Shown piece after piece: positions 15,850 through 24,438 of a DNA stretch of 64,000 nt. Positions within the stretch are counted from its first letter, which is position 1. The number at the start of each line of letters is the position of its first letter. The DNA comes from Alphaproteobacteria bacterium UBA1301 (GTDB lineage Bacteria > Pseudomonadota > Alphaproteobacteria > Micropepsales > Micropepsaceae): positions 610,837 through 674,836 of the forward strand of contig DBUB01000002.1 of assembly GCA_002307725.1 (NCBI GenBank), read 5' to 3'. Made by a program: the position numbers and the translations under genes. Under the pieces are notes generated by a model that saw nothing but the letters and a program-made list of their open reading frames with translations, ran no database searches and was not told where the DNA came from.

Positions 15850-16449
15850 TCAACTGCGGGCGTGCTTTTTCTTCTTTGTTGTCTTTCGCGCGGTCGGCTT
15901 GCGCGGTGTGGCTACGGCCTTTGGGGTTGCCCTTGTCGCCGCTACTCGCCGGCGCCGCACGTCAGTGCTCACATGCTGTTCCCAAACCTCGCCAGCCTGT
16001 TGGCGGTCCTGGCTGAAACCCTTGATCAAGGCCTCGACACGTTTGCGCAAATCTTTCAGTTGGGCGTGGCGCAGGTGATCTTCCCGGCGTGCCGTCTTCA
16101 CCCGCGTTGCGGTGAGATGCGCGAGTTGTTCACTCACGGCTTCGCGCAGATCGTCGGCAAAAGAAGCCAGTTGGTCCAGCAAGTCCTTCGTGGACACCTC
16201 ACGTTCATTCCCAAAACGCTCGACCATGTCGACCGCGGCGCCGCGGGTGAGTGCCGCCATGCCGAAAAGATCACGCAACTTGTTCTTGGTGGCAACACGA
16301 TGCGCGACCATGGTGCGCTTAAGGGAAGCTCTGTTCAGTTGATTTTCGCGCGCCAAACCCGGTTTGATTTTGGCGATAGAGGCCAGGCGTTCGCCTTGAG
16401 ACGCTTCGAAACCCGTCGTGATACGGGACATTTCGCTTGTCAAAGTCAT
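15850..16449 (-). CDS. Basic helical protein following gvpA
   Basis: A 199-residue, largely alpha-helical protein. Segments such as TKDLLDQLASFADDLREAVSE and LRHAQLKDLRKRVEALIKGF have heptad character. The last 35 residues are Ala/Lys/Arg/Pro-rich, ending TARKTTKKKKHARS like a nucleic-acid or surface-binding tail. It is the second gene of the cluster, about 95 bases after gvpA, where GvpC-type reinforcing proteins are often found. The 33-residue GvpC repeats are not evident, so it is only a candidate shell-associated protein. Confidence 0.75.
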   Translation of the reverse strand: MTLTSEMSRITTGFEASQGERLASIAKIKPGLARENQLNRASLKRTMVAHRVATKNKLRDLFGMAALTRGAAVDMVERFGNEREVSTKDLLDQLASFADDLREAVSEQLAHLTATRVKTARREDHLRHAQLKDLRKRVEALIKGFSQDRQQAGEVWEQHVSTDVRRRRVAATRATPKAVATPRKPTARKTTKKKKHARS

Positions 16450-16543
16450 TTTGCCGGCTCCTCGTCAGCGGTGTTGCTAAGGGCGGTAGGCATCGGTGCC
16501 CAGAGACCGCCGGGTAAGGGGCGGCTCGCTGGGCACCGAACCG

Positions 16544-16753
16544 TTAGGCAGTTGCGGCGGCGGTGAGGCCGACGGCTTCCGCATATTTGAGGTAGGTGTC
16601 CACACCGGCGACGACGATACGGGCTTCGATGGACAGCAGCTCGATACCGACGAGCGAGACGCGCACCCAAGCATCGACCACGATGCCCTTGTCGAGGATG
16701 CGATCGACGACTTCGGCTAGGCTACTCGACGCATTCATTTTCTCAATTGCCAT
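16544..16753 (-). CDS. gvpA: Major gas vesicle structural protein GvpA
   Basis: A 69-residue GvpA: SSSLAEVVDRILDKGIVVDAW, VRVSLVGIELLSIEARIVVA, GVDTYLKYAEAVGLT. This is the near-universal sequence of the ribbed shell protein that forms the gas-permeable, water-excluding wall. The ATG at 16753 gives the standard MAIEK start and is preceded by GGAG eight bases upstream; the frame to 16822 is unconserved there. As the first gene of the cluster with its own intergenic region, it is probably the most strongly transcribed. Confidence 0.97.
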   Translation of the reverse strand: MAIEKMNASSSLAEVVDRILDKGIVVDAWVRVSLVGIELLSIEARIVVAGVDTYLKYAEAVGLTAAATA

Positions 16754-17152
16754 TTGACTCTCCAGTTCAGGGATCCTCGGACGAAGGATTTCGTTCGCGT
16801 TGGAACGCAAGCATCCTCTCAAGAAACGCTACGCCACACTACTGAGGAGACTCCCATCTTCGCGGGTGTGATTCCCCCGAAAAGGGTTGCAACACAAACG
16901 ATCGAGATAATTTCTATTCTGATCGAAGAGATCACGCTCAAATGCTGCAGCACTTATTAATCTTTCATTCACGATGACGAGGGACGAAGAGGCCGACGTT
17001 CTGTCGAATGTAGGAACGGCATTCGTTTGCTAGTTGCGCGACTGGCAGAGGTCGCACCTATCCGCGTCGTAAAGAGTTTGCGCATCTATATCGGCCGCGG
17101 CTTTCTAGGAGGCGGCAGACCGTTTTGCTAAACCGCAAGAGCACACTGCCGC
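16754..17152. other. Promoter-bearing gap upstream of gvpA
   Basis: This 399-base gap separates the FixJ-type regulator stop from gvpA. No convincing coding frame is present. It is more AT-rich than the flanking genes around 16900-16975. I found no good match to a sigma-54 or sigma-70 promoter by eye. Because gvpA is the first gvp gene and its product is abundant, the main gas vesicle promoter most likely lies here, probably with a long 5' leader. That is inference. Confidence 0.5.
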
Positions 17153-17806
17153 TCAACCAATACTCGCAGAACAATTGCCATGGGTGCACGCCAGCGGCAT
17201 GGCGGTCTGCATCGGGCACGATTGCACTTTATGCAGAACTTCCATCACACTGTTGCAGTCAAGCTTGTGCACGATGTTCTGTCGCTGGCGCTCAATGGCT
17301 TTGACGCTTTTCAAAAGGTTCCGGGCAATTGCCTTGTTCGAAAGGCCCAACCTCAACTGGTCAAGAACGGCTCGTTCGGTTTCGGTCAGCCGGGCAATCG
17401 TCTTCTGTATCGCTTCGCAACTTCGACGTTTGGAAACCCATTGGTGGTCTTCGAAACAGTAGCGCTCCAGCCTGTTGAGAAAGGAATTGTCGTCGAGGGG
17501 TTTTTCAAACACGGTCGCAGCTCCCATCTCCATGGCTGCGACGGTGGTCTGAACGTCGGCATATGCGCTGATCAGGATGACAGGAACAGAACTCTTCTGG
17601 CGCAACAGCCTCAGTACCTCCAGACCCGATAGCGTCGGCAAACGATAATCGAGGACAACGCAGCCAGGGCGATCGAGGCTCGCCGTCTTCAGAAAACTGT
17701 CGGGATCGCTCCAGCCTTCAACATGCAAGCCGACGGATTCGATCAGGGCACACAGCGAGTCCCGAAACCTGTCGTCGTCATCGACGATGTTAACATGGCC
17801 GCTCAA
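17153..17806 (-). CDS. FixJ/NarL-family response regulator with Cys-rich tail
   Basis: A 217-residue regulator. The receiver domain has IVDDDD at residues 7-12, the phosphoacceptor D53 in VVLDYRLP and K102 in FEKPLDD. The output domain is LuxR/FixJ-type: LTETERAVLDQLRLGLSNKAI, ARNLLKSVKAIERQRQNIVHK. The C-terminus extends about 25 residues beyond the usual end and contains three cysteines and a histidine (SCPMQ, ACTHGNC), possibly a metal or redox site. It follows the kinase gene by seven bases and precedes gvpA by 400 bases in the same direction. Regulation of gvp genes is plausible, not shown. Confidence 0.92.
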   Translation of the reverse strand: MSGHVNIVDDDDRFRDSLCALIESVGLHVEGWSDPDSFLKTASLDRPGCVVLDYRLPTLSGLEVLRLLRQKSSVPVILISAYADVQTTVAAMEMGAATVFEKPLDDNSFLNRLERYCFEDHQWVSKRRSCEAIQKTIARLTETERAVLDQLRLGLSNKAIARNLLKSVKAIERQRQNIVHKLDCNSVMEVLHKVQSCPMQTAMPLACTHGNCSASIG

Positions 17807-17813
17807 GATCTGT

Positions 17814-18659
17814 TCACTTGCTGTCCTCCTGCCCTAGCGTTTGTTCGCTCGGCAGAACCATCTCCATGCATGTCCCGTGGTGCTTCGAGTGGCAAGCAAC
17901 ACGTCCCCGGTGCCAGCGCACGATATCGCCAGCAATGGCAAGACCGAGGCCGCTTCCATTCTCGCGTGCCGTAACGAAAGGTTCGAATATCTTGTCGCGG
18001 ATGGCTTCTGGGAGACCGCAACCGTTGTCGAAGACCTGGATCGTCGTCGTCTCGGGAGTCGCCATGGCAATACGGATTATCAGTTTCCGCCCGGAGATCT
18101 TCGGGTCGTCGAGCGCCGCGATACTGTTGATCAAGACGTTGTAGAGCGCCGTTCCCAGCAGTTCCTTGACCCCGTTCACCTGGGTGCGACCGGTGCGGAC
18201 CTCAAGACGGATCCGGACCTGTTTGGCATCCGCCAGGGGCCTCAGCCGGTCGATTTCCTCCCGGCACACTTCGGTAAGGCAGACGCTAGATCTTGTCGTC
18301 GGCCGGCGCTCCGTCAGCAATCGTAGTTGCTTGATGATGGTGGACGCGCGCAACGCTTCCGCCTTGATGCCCTTAAGGTACTCGTCGATATCGGCAGGCC
18401 GGATCACCGACCTCGCGAGATGCCGAGAGAGCGTATTGGCGAGATTGATGATGGTCCCGAGCGGATGGTTGAGTTCGTGCGCGACATAGGCGGTCATCAC
18501 GCGCACGGTCGTTTCACGCTCCCATTGACGGCCCAGATCGCTGCCTACGGCTTCGAGCATGGGCCCACCTCTTCTCGGTCGAACCGTTCGGTTCGACTTT
18601 GTCTGCGAAAACGCCGAAAGGCCGGCGCCTCTGCGAGAGTCGGAATGAGCAACTTCCAT
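17814..18659 (-). CDS. Sensor histidine kinase without an obvious sensor domain
   Basis: A 281-residue kinase. The dimerization/phosphoacceptor box is YVAHELNHPLGTIINLANTL (His near residue 61). The catalytic domain has ALYNVLINSIAAL (N box), VFDNGCGLPEAIRDKIFEPF (G1/F boxes) and ENGSGLGLAIAGDIV (G2). This is FixL-type chemistry, but no PAS, heme or membrane segment precedes the H box. Signal input may come from a partner, or the gene may have lost its 5' part. Start candidates are ATG 18659 and ATG 18560. It forms an operon with the FixJ-like regulator seven bases downstream. Confidence 0.9.
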   Translation of the reverse strand: MEVAHSDSRRGAGLSAFSQTKSNRTVRPRRGGPMLEAVGSDLGRQWERETTVRVMTAYVAHELNHPLGTIINLANTLSRHLARSVIRPADIDEYLKGIKAEALRASTIIKQLRLLTERRPTTRSSVCLTEVCREEIDRLRPLADAKQVRIRLEVRTGRTQVNGVKELLGTALYNVLINSIAALDDPKISGRKLIIRIAMATPETTTIQVFDNGCGLPEAIRDKIFEPFVTARENGSGLGLAIAGDIVRWHRGRVACHSKHHGTCMEMVLPSEQTLGQEDSK

Positions 18660-18781
18660 TGACGAAAACCGCGCGTCAGAGCGGCCCGGTTATGTACAAA
18701 CCCACCGAGCTGAAGAGTATGCCATACATTTGAACTCGCACCGGGACTGGCATAGGCGTTGATGGACATCTTATTCCGCCC

Positions 18782-18803
18782 GGAATTTCCTGTTCCAAAT
18801 TCC
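18782..18803. promoter_or_regulatory. Inverted repeat, candidate operator
   Basis: GGAATTT and AAATTCC form perfect 7-base arms around an 8-base spacer. The repeat lies 120-140 bases upstream of the kinase ATG at 18659, in an AT-richer region where a promoter for the kinase-regulator pair is expected. It may be a binding site for a dimeric regulator. No other copy was noticed near gvpA. Confidence 0.35.
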
Positions 18804-18941
18804 TGCTGGATAGGCCGTATGGTCGGCTTCTCGATTTTAGAGAGACTATATGTCTTAAAAACAAATATGATAGATGCGGAAAATACGCACATCGCCGAAT
18901 AATTCCCCTTCGTCGGTATTGGGACGATAATCATTCATTAA

Positions 18942-19418
18942 TTATGCCACGGCGAAGTCGTGTGCCGTGGACGTCATCGCCGCGAAGAAGGCGTGTCCCG
19001 GAGGCAAACCCGTCGTGAGAGCAAGTTCCCTGCGCGGGTCGCAAAAAATGCTGCGAACGCCCTGGCGCTTTGCCACGCCGAATTGGCTGGAGACCCTACG
19101 GCATTCGCGGCCTCGACTGTCGCCGCAGCCGGAGTGCTCTGAGTTGGGGAATGTTGGAATGACGGTCTCGTCGCTTCCGCACACCGATAGCAATTGCAAA
19201 TTACCAAATAGAAATAATAGCGTAGGATGAGAAACTCGAAATGAACCCTCTCTGCTCCTGACCCAAGGAATCCGGGATTTTCTGTTTACGGGCACGGCTG
19301 AGAACGAAGAGAACGAAACCACCAGGGGGGGGCGCGGCTTGACGGGCTGCGGCGGTGTTGTCGTGCAACCCATGAGCAGGCAAGCGGCGGCCGTCCAATG
19401 CTGACGGACAATCATCAT
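18942..19418 (-). pseudogene. Possible lipoprotein start running into repeat DNA
   Basis: Eight bases after the FtsX permease stop, an ATG-ATG opens a frame whose first residues are MIVRQHWTAAACLLMGC, a good lipobox (LMGC) with TTTPPQPVKPRPP after it. About 35 codons in, the frame enters the dispersed repeat and becomes unlike protein. Either a periplasmic lipoprotein gene was truncated by the repeat, or the match is chance. The 159-codon open frame as a whole is not believed to encode a functional protein. Confidence 0.25.
19224..19302 (+). repeat. Dispersed repeat, copy B
   Basis: This copy is about 80% identical to 4215-4295 over about 80 bases, in the same orientation, with a two-base gap. 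Both copies lie between genes. The reverse strands of both translate to related peptides (TEKIPAFLSQELRRFISS and KQKIPDSLGQEQRGFISS), which confirms the alignment without implying coding. Confidence 0.6.
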
Positions 19419-19426
19419 GGAATGCC

Positions 19427-21892
19427 CTATTCGTAGCGCAGGGCATCGATGGGATTGGCGCGGGCAACGTGCAAGGCGTGACCAATCACGGTCGTCCAGG
19501 CGATGGCGAGCGCAAGTAGCCCTGCCACGATGAAGTAGATCGGGTTCAGCGTGATGCGATAGGCATAACCCTCGAGCCAATGCTGTAGGTAGTACCAAGC
19601 CACCGGCCAAGCGATGAGGTTCGCCAGCAGCACCGGAATAGAGAATTGCCACAACAACAGGCGGACGATATCGCGGGTTCGTGCGCCCATGACTTTACGG
19701 ATTCCAATCTCCTTGGTTCGCCGTCCGACCGTGAACGCGGCAAGTCCGAACAAGCCGAAGCTGGCGACGAAAACCGAAAGGATGACAAAAATGCTCATCA
19801 GCACGCCCTGCCGTTCCGCATCGGCGTATAGCCGATTCATGCTGTCGTCGATGAACCAGCGCACGGGCGGTTTGTCGGGAATAAACCGCTGCCAGATGCG
19901 GTCGATTCCGGTCAGGGTCTCGGGAATCATCCCCGCCTTCAGCCGCACCGAAATGTTCCGGAAGAGTTGCGGGTTGTCGTAATAGACCGTCGGCGCCACC
20001 TGCACGGCTTGCGCCCCGGCGAACAGAACGTTGTGAACGACGCCGACAATGGTCACACGTCCGCCGATCATATCGACGGTCTTGCCGATAGCGCTTTCGG
20101 GCGTAAAGCCGAAGTCGCGGGCGGCGTTTTCATCGATCAGGATGTTGCGCCCATCCTCAGGGCCTATCCCATGATGAAGATCGGCACCGCGGTCACGCGC
20201 CAAAAAGCGACCGGCGAGCAGTTTTACGCCATAGACGGCAGCGAATTCAGGCGTGATGGAATAGCCCATGACCGCAACGTTTCGGCCTGTTCCCGGAATG
20301 CGGACGATGTTCATGGGGGAATTGTTGCTGGCGGGAACTTTGTCCGACATCGCCACGGAGGAGACACCGGGAACGGCGGCGAGCGCATTCGCCATGTTCT
20401 CTGCGGAGGTCGGAGAAAGGCCGGTACCAGCGATCAGAAGAACGGCGATGTTGTCGCGGTCGAAGCCAAGGTCGAGGCGGTTAGCATAGGTGATCTGGGC
20501 AAAAATGACCACCGCGACGATACCCAGCCCGATCGAAATTGCGAACTGAAACACCGTCAGAACAGTCCGCAGCAGGCCAGTACCGCGGGTGTTGGCGGCA
20601 GCAGAACGCAGTGCGGTGGCGGGGCTGAACCCTGACAGCACCAAGGCCGGATAGAGGCCTCCGATGAGCCCCGTCACTATCGCCACGCCGATCATGGCGA
20701 TGGCAAATGGCCAATCGTAAAGGTAGTCAAAGGCGACCGTGTGTCCGAGGAAATCGCTGTAAGCCGGCAGCAGCATCTCGGAGCCAGCAAAGGCCAATAC
20801 GAGAGCGATCAGCGCGGTCAGCACGGCTTCGGCGAGAAATTGCACGATGAGCTGGCGGCGGCTGGCACCACACACCTTGCGCAAGGCCATTTCGCGGGCA
20901 CGCAAGGTCGCGCAGGCCGTTGCCAAATTGGTGAAGTTGAAACCGGCGATCATCAGCAACAGAAACGCGACGGCGGCAAAACCGTAGACAAGCACGCGGC
21001 TGCCCGCTGGCTTCATGCCGCTGCCCTGGGCGTATTCCGTCAGGTGAACATCGGCGAGGGGCACGAGATTGGCCGAGAGCAGATCCTTCGCCGCGCCATG
21101 CATGACCGAAGCCACCTGGGAGATGAAGGCTGGCGAAAGATGGCGGATGAACACCGCTGGTATCTGCTCTTCGACGGCGCTGGGAGCCACGCCGGGCGTT
21201 AAACGGATGTAGCTGGAGACGTCCATTGTCGTCCACCGCTCGGGATCGGTATCGACCGTTTCCCCCGCTGTGGGCTGCGCACCGCGGTGCGGCGGCGGAT
21301 AGAGAACGAATACGTCGCCCTGGAACTGCGTGTTGTAGGGTAGATCGCGCAGGATTCCGGTGACGACGCGCGACGTTGTGCTGTCGAACAGCAAGGTGCG
21401 GCCAATAGCTTGGCTCGTACCGAAATATTGGATCGCGGCTGCTTGCGTCAGCACGACGCCGTCGGGTCGCATCAAGGCTGTCGCCGGATCGCCCGCGACG
21501 AAGGGCAACCGGATCATGGTGAAGAAGTTCGGGTCGACGGTATTGATCCACACCGCGTACCGCTTGTTGGAAACCGTTATCGTGGCACCATGGGAATGGA
21601 TGCGCGTTTGTTCCTGGATTCCCGGCACTTCCGCGACGAGGGTGGGCCCGAGCGGCGCCGAAGCTGCTCCGGAATCGCGCCGCGGCTGACCGGGAATGTG
21701 GGTCAGCATGTCGATGCGATAAATGCGTTCGCTGTTCGGCAGCCAAGCGTCAAACGACAGTTCCTGGCGGACGTAGAGACCGATCATGATGACGGCCGTC
21801 AATCCCACTGCGAGCCCGGTTACGTTGATGACGCTGTACAGCTTGTGGTGGACGGCGTTGCGCAGGGCGGTGAGGAGATAATTGCGGAACAT
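19427..21892 (-). CDS. MacB-like ABC transporter permease (FtsX family)
   Basis: An 821-residue inner-membrane permease with two FtsX units. The N-terminus LTALRNAVHHKLYSVINVTGL is followed by the first membrane helix, then a large periplasmic MacB_PCD domain (about 50-240). Further helices appear near AVAFLLLMIAGFNFTNL, and ALRKVCGASRRQLI is the coupling loop. A second periplasmic domain follows, then GIRKVMGARTRDIVRLLLWQF and two last helices. The tail HVARANPIDALRYE is typical. The ATG at 21892 gives the family start MFRNYLL. Ten bases separate it from the ATPase gene. Such systems export peptides, lipids or antibiotics rather than importing; the substrate is unknown. Confidence 0.94.
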   Translation of the reverse strand: MFRNYLLTALRNAVHHKLYSVINVTGLAVGLTAVIMIGLYVRQELSFDAWLPNSERIYRIDMLTHIPGQPRRDSGAASAPLGPTLVAEVPGIQEQTRIHSHGATITVSNKRYAVWINTVDPNFFTMIRLPFVAGDPATALMRPDGVVLTQAAAIQYFGTSQAIGRTLLFDSTTSRVVTGILRDLPYNTQFQGDVFVLYPPPHRGAQPTAGETVDTDPERWTTMDVSSYIRLTPGVAPSAVEEQIPAVFIRHLSPAFISQVASVMHGAAKDLLSANLVPLADVHLTEYAQGSGMKPAGSRVLVYGFAAVAFLLLMIAGFNFTNLATACATLRAREMALRKVCGASRRQLIVQFLAEAVLTALIALVLAFAGSEMLLPAYSDFLGHTVAFDYLYDWPFAIAMIGVAIVTGLIGGLYPALVLSGFSPATALRSAAANTRGTGLLRTVLTVFQFAISIGLGIVAVVIFAQITYANRLDLGFDRDNIAVLLIAGTGLSPTSAENMANALAAVPGVSSVAMSDKVPASNNSPMNIVRIPGTGRNVAVMGYSITPEFAAVYGVKLLAGRFLARDRGADLHHGIGPEDGRNILIDENAARDFGFTPESAIGKTVDMIGGRVTIVGVVHNVLFAGAQAVQVAPTVYYDNPQLFRNISVRLKAGMIPETLTGIDRIWQRFIPDKPPVRWFIDDSMNRLYADAERQGVLMSIFVILSVFVASFGLFGLAAFTVGRRTKEIGIRKVMGARTRDIVRLLLWQFSIPVLLANLIAWPVAWYYLQHWLEGYAYRITLNPIYFIVAGLLALAIAWTTVIGHALHVARANPIDALRYE

Positions 21893-21902
21893 GGTGTCGC
21901 CT

Positions 21903-22589
21903 TCAGAGCGTGTGTTTAATGTCTTCGGCAACGACGGCGCCGTCGAGCAGATTGACGATGCGGTGGGCGTATTCGGCGTGGGCGTAGGAGTGGGTCACCA
22001 TCACGATGGTGGTGCCGTCCTTGTTCAGTTCGGTCAGGAGCTGCATCACTTCCTCGCCATTGGCGGAGTCGAGATTGCCGGTCGGTTCGTCGGCGAGAAT
22101 TAGCTTGGGCTGCGCCAACACCGCGCGCGCGATGGCGACGCGCTGCTGCTGGCCGCCGGAGAGCTGTTGCGGCATGTGGTGGGCACGGTGAGCGATTCCC
22201 ATCCGCTTCAGAGCTTCCCGCACACGGTTCTTGCGCTCGCGCACCGCAACATCGGCGTGATACAGAAGCGCAAGCTCCACGTTGTCGAAGACGGTCAACT
22301 CGTTGATCAGATTGAAGCTCTGGAAGACGAACCCGAGCGCCGATTTGCGCAGTTCCGCAAGCTGCGCCTCGCGATAACCGGAGATGTTCTTGCCGTCGAA
22401 CCAGTATTCGCCGCCCGATGGCTGGTCGAGCATTCCGATCACATTGAGCAGGGTGGACTTGCCGCAACCCGATGGTCCCATGATGGCGACGAATTCGCCG
22501 GGCCTCACCTCGAGATCGACGTTGCGCAGCGCGGTCGTTTCGATGTCCGCGGTGTGGTAGACTTTGTTGAGCTGTTTGAGCTTGATCAT
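21903..22589 (-). CDS. ABC transporter ATP-binding protein (MacB/LolD type)
   Basis: A 228-residue ATPase. It has Walker A GPSGCGKST, the Q-loop FVFQSFNLINELTVFDNV, the signature LSGGQQQRVAIARAVL, Walker B LILADEPTGNLDS and the H-loop MVTHS. The DEPTGNLDS form places it in the MacB/LolD/FtsE class that pairs with FtsX permeases. It starts 23 bases after the membrane fusion protein gene and precedes the permease by ten bases, so the three work as one efflux complex. Confidence 0.96.
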   Translation of the reverse strand: MIKLKQLNKVYHTADIETTALRNVDLEVRPGEFVAIMGPSGCGKSTLLNVIGMLDQPSGGEYWFDGKNISGYREAQLAELRKSALGFVFQSFNLINELTVFDNVELALLYHADVAVRERKNRVREALKRMGIAHRAHHMPQQLSGGQQQRVAIARAVLAQPKLILADEPTGNLDSANGEEVMQLLTELNKDGTTIVMVTHSYAHAEYAHRIVNLLDGAVVAEDIKHTL

Positions 22590-22612
22590 CGGGTGTTCTC
22601 GTTTGTCATTGC

Positions 22613-23914
22613 TTATTTGGATTCGATTTTGACGCGATCGATGTTCTGGTAAGCGGCATAGCTGGAAACGATGACGCGATCTCCGGGCTTGAGCCCTTCC
22701 AGCACTTCGACATATGCGGGGTTGCGGCGGCCGAGGCGCACGTTGCGGCGGACGGCCGTGTTGCTGCCGCTCTTCAGAACGAAGATCCAGGTGCCGCCCG
22801 AGTCCTGATAGAACGGCCCGTTCGGCAGCAGCATCGCCTTGCTGGTGCCGCCAAGTTGGAGCTTCAAATCGACGGCTTGTCCGTTGTGGATACCGGCCGG
22901 CGCCGCGCCTGCGAACGTCAGATCGACCTTGAACGTGCCGTTGCTCACCTGCGGATAAACCTTGCTGACGGCAGCCTTGTAGTCCCGTCCGTTGATCGTC
23001 GGCAGCGCTTGTTGGCCGGTGCGAACGCGCCCCAGATAGAATTCGTCGACCTGCGCAATGAGCCGGAAGCGATCGAGCGAATCGACTTGCCCGAGGACAG
23101 CGCCTTGTGGCTTCGATTGCCCGATTTCCGCGTCCAAAGCCGTCAACTGGCCATCCATCGGGGCGCGGATCGTCAAGGCATCGATGCTTTTCTGTGCCGC
23201 GTCGAGATTGGTATGGAGAAGTGTCAGCGTCTTCTTCAATTGAGCAATCTGCTCCGCGCGCTCGCGTTCCATTACGGTATGGGACGCTTGTGCGGCAGCG
23301 CGGACTTTGAGTTGGTAGGCCAAGCGACTCTTGTCCTTCTCATAGGTGGCGGACGCCAGGGCTTTGGCCTCAAACAGGCGCTTGTCGCGTTCCAGGTCTG
23401 AGGTCAGCGTTTCGACCTGGTACTCGATGTCGAGCATGTCCTTTTGGTAGGTGAGGCGGGTCTGCTCGAGTTGCAGTTCGGTATTCTGCACCTCGCTCAT
23501 CTGGCGTGCCGTATCGGCTTCACGCGCGGCGACTTCGAGCTGCAAGGTTGGATTGCCCAGTACCAGAATCGGTTGCCCAGCCTTCACCAGAGCACCGTCT
23601 TCGACCAGGACTTGTTTCACCGTGCCGCCCTGGTCGGTGGTCAGATGGTTGGTGATGAAGGGCGCGATGGTCCCGCGCACGGCGGCAAAATCTTCGAAGG
23701 CACCGTTGGTGACGGTCCCGATGGTGACTTGGTCCATGGGAACGCGGTAAACGCGGCCATGACCTAGGCCGAGAAGCCACACCGCGGCGACTAGGACCGC
23801 CAGCGCGGTGAGGCCGTAAGGCCAATAGCGCTTGAGCCCGGGACGCCGCTGCAGGATGCGGTCCATCCCACTTGCGATCGGGGCGTCTTCCTCGTCGTTC
23901 GGTGTGGCGTCCAT
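22613..23914 (-). CDS. HlyD/MacA-like periplasmic adaptor protein
   Basis: A 433-residue membrane fusion protein. One membrane segment near residues 33-50 (LTALAVLVAAVWLLGL) anchors it in the inner membrane. A lipoyl half (VKQVLVEDGALVKAGQPILVLG), a long coiled-coil hairpin (about 120-220) and the second lipoyl half follow (LTIRAPMDGQLTALDAEIGQ). A beta-barrel and membrane-proximal domain follow, with LKPGDRVIVSSYAAYQN at the end. It bridges the ABC permease to an outer membrane channel, which is not in this window. It starts five bases after the UrcA-like gene. Confidence 0.94.
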   Translation of the reverse strand: MDATPNDEEDAPIASGMDRILQRRPGLKRYWPYGLTALAVLVAAVWLLGLGHGRVYRVPMDQVTIGTVTNGAFEDFAAVRGTIAPFITNHLTTDQGGTVKQVLVEDGALVKAGQPILVLGNPTLQLEVAAREADTARQMSEVQNTELQLEQTRLTYQKDMLDIEYQVETLTSDLERDKRLFEAKALASATYEKDKSRLAYQLKVRAAAQASHTVMERERAEQIAQLKKTLTLLHTNLDAAQKSIDALTIRAPMDGQLTALDAEIGQSKPQGAVLGQVDSLDRFRLIAQVDEFYLGRVRTGQQALPTINGRDYKAAVSKVYPQVSNGTFKVDLTFAGAAPAGIHNGQAVDLKLQLGGTSKAMLLPNGPFYQDSGGTWIFVLKSGSNTAVRRNVRLGRRNPAYVEVLEGLKPGDRVIVSSYAAYQNIDRVKIESK

Positions 23915-23919
23915 CGCGG

Positions 23920-24264
23920 CTACTCGTTGGCAAGGGCCGCAAGTTCGGGCGAACCAACCCTGTCAACCGCCTGACGCACGGCGTCAATATGGCAGTGTTT
24001 TATGGCGTCCGATGACGCCAATGCGTGGCCTTTGGTCTGGCTTGTGCAGACGGCGGCGGCCGCCCTTTTCAGACGCTCCAGGAGCGCGGCCGCATCTGGT
24101 TTGGCAGCAAGGTTCAGATCGCCATAGGAGACCGTGACTCGCTTCATGACGATGCCGCTCGTGCTCGGAAGGGACCCCTCCACAGCGACGGAGGTTTCAT
24201 TCGCAAAAGCAGCGCCCGCTACAGCGGCCAACAGAACGGTGCTCAGAGCCAGAAATGTTTTCAT
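23920..24264 (-). CDS. UrcA family secreted protein
   Basis: A 114-residue protein with a signal peptide (MKTFLALSTVLLAAVAGAAFA). The mature part is MKRVTVSYGDLNLAAKPDAAA then LLERLKRAAAAVCTSQ and IKHCHIDAVRQAVDRVGSPEL. The V.Y.DL.L....A..L..R...A...VC pattern is that of UrcA proteins, common in alpha- and gammaproteobacteria and of unknown function. Two cysteines probably form a disulfide. The ATG at 24264 gives the signal peptide. It is first in the efflux operon and divergent from the NtrC-type gene. Confidence 0.87.
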   Translation of the reverse strand: MKTFLALSTVLLAAVAGAAFANETSVAVEGSLPSTSGIVMKRVTVSYGDLNLAAKPDAAALLERLKRAAAAVCTSQTKGHALASSDAIKHCHIDAVRQAVDRVGSPELAALANE

Positions 24265-24438
24265 GGTGTTCTCCCAAAAATGACAGGTCGGTAGCGATGT
24301 CCGGCCCTCTTTCAGACCTATTGGCATTTTGCGTACCAGAAATAATCTGCAGTAAAATCAAAATGTTACTGCGACGACCTTGGCAAGAACCGTCCGCTGG
24401 CGTACATTTTTCTGTGAAGTGTTCGATTTCGGACGGTC

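Larger units (their letters stand above)
18660..19426. other. Long intergenic region with repeats and low-GC patch
   Basis: A stretch of 767 bases without a convincing complete gene. It contains a low-GC patch (about 18820-18950), an inverted repeat (18782-18803), a 7-bp perfect hairpin (18947-18953 with 18964-18970), copy B of the dispersed repeat (19224-19302) and a possible lipoprotein start just after the ABC permease. Frames that run through it change composition at the repeat and look non-coding. Confidence 0.55.

Noticed and set aside
18545..18934. 129-codon open frame upstream of the kinase
   Set aside because: It overlaps the kinase start, uses rare composition and shows no family.
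24288..24312. Possible sigma-54 promoter (GG-N10-GC on the minus strand)
   Set aside because: Only the GG/GC spacing fits; the -12 element reads TCGC and the flanks do not match, so it is not reported.
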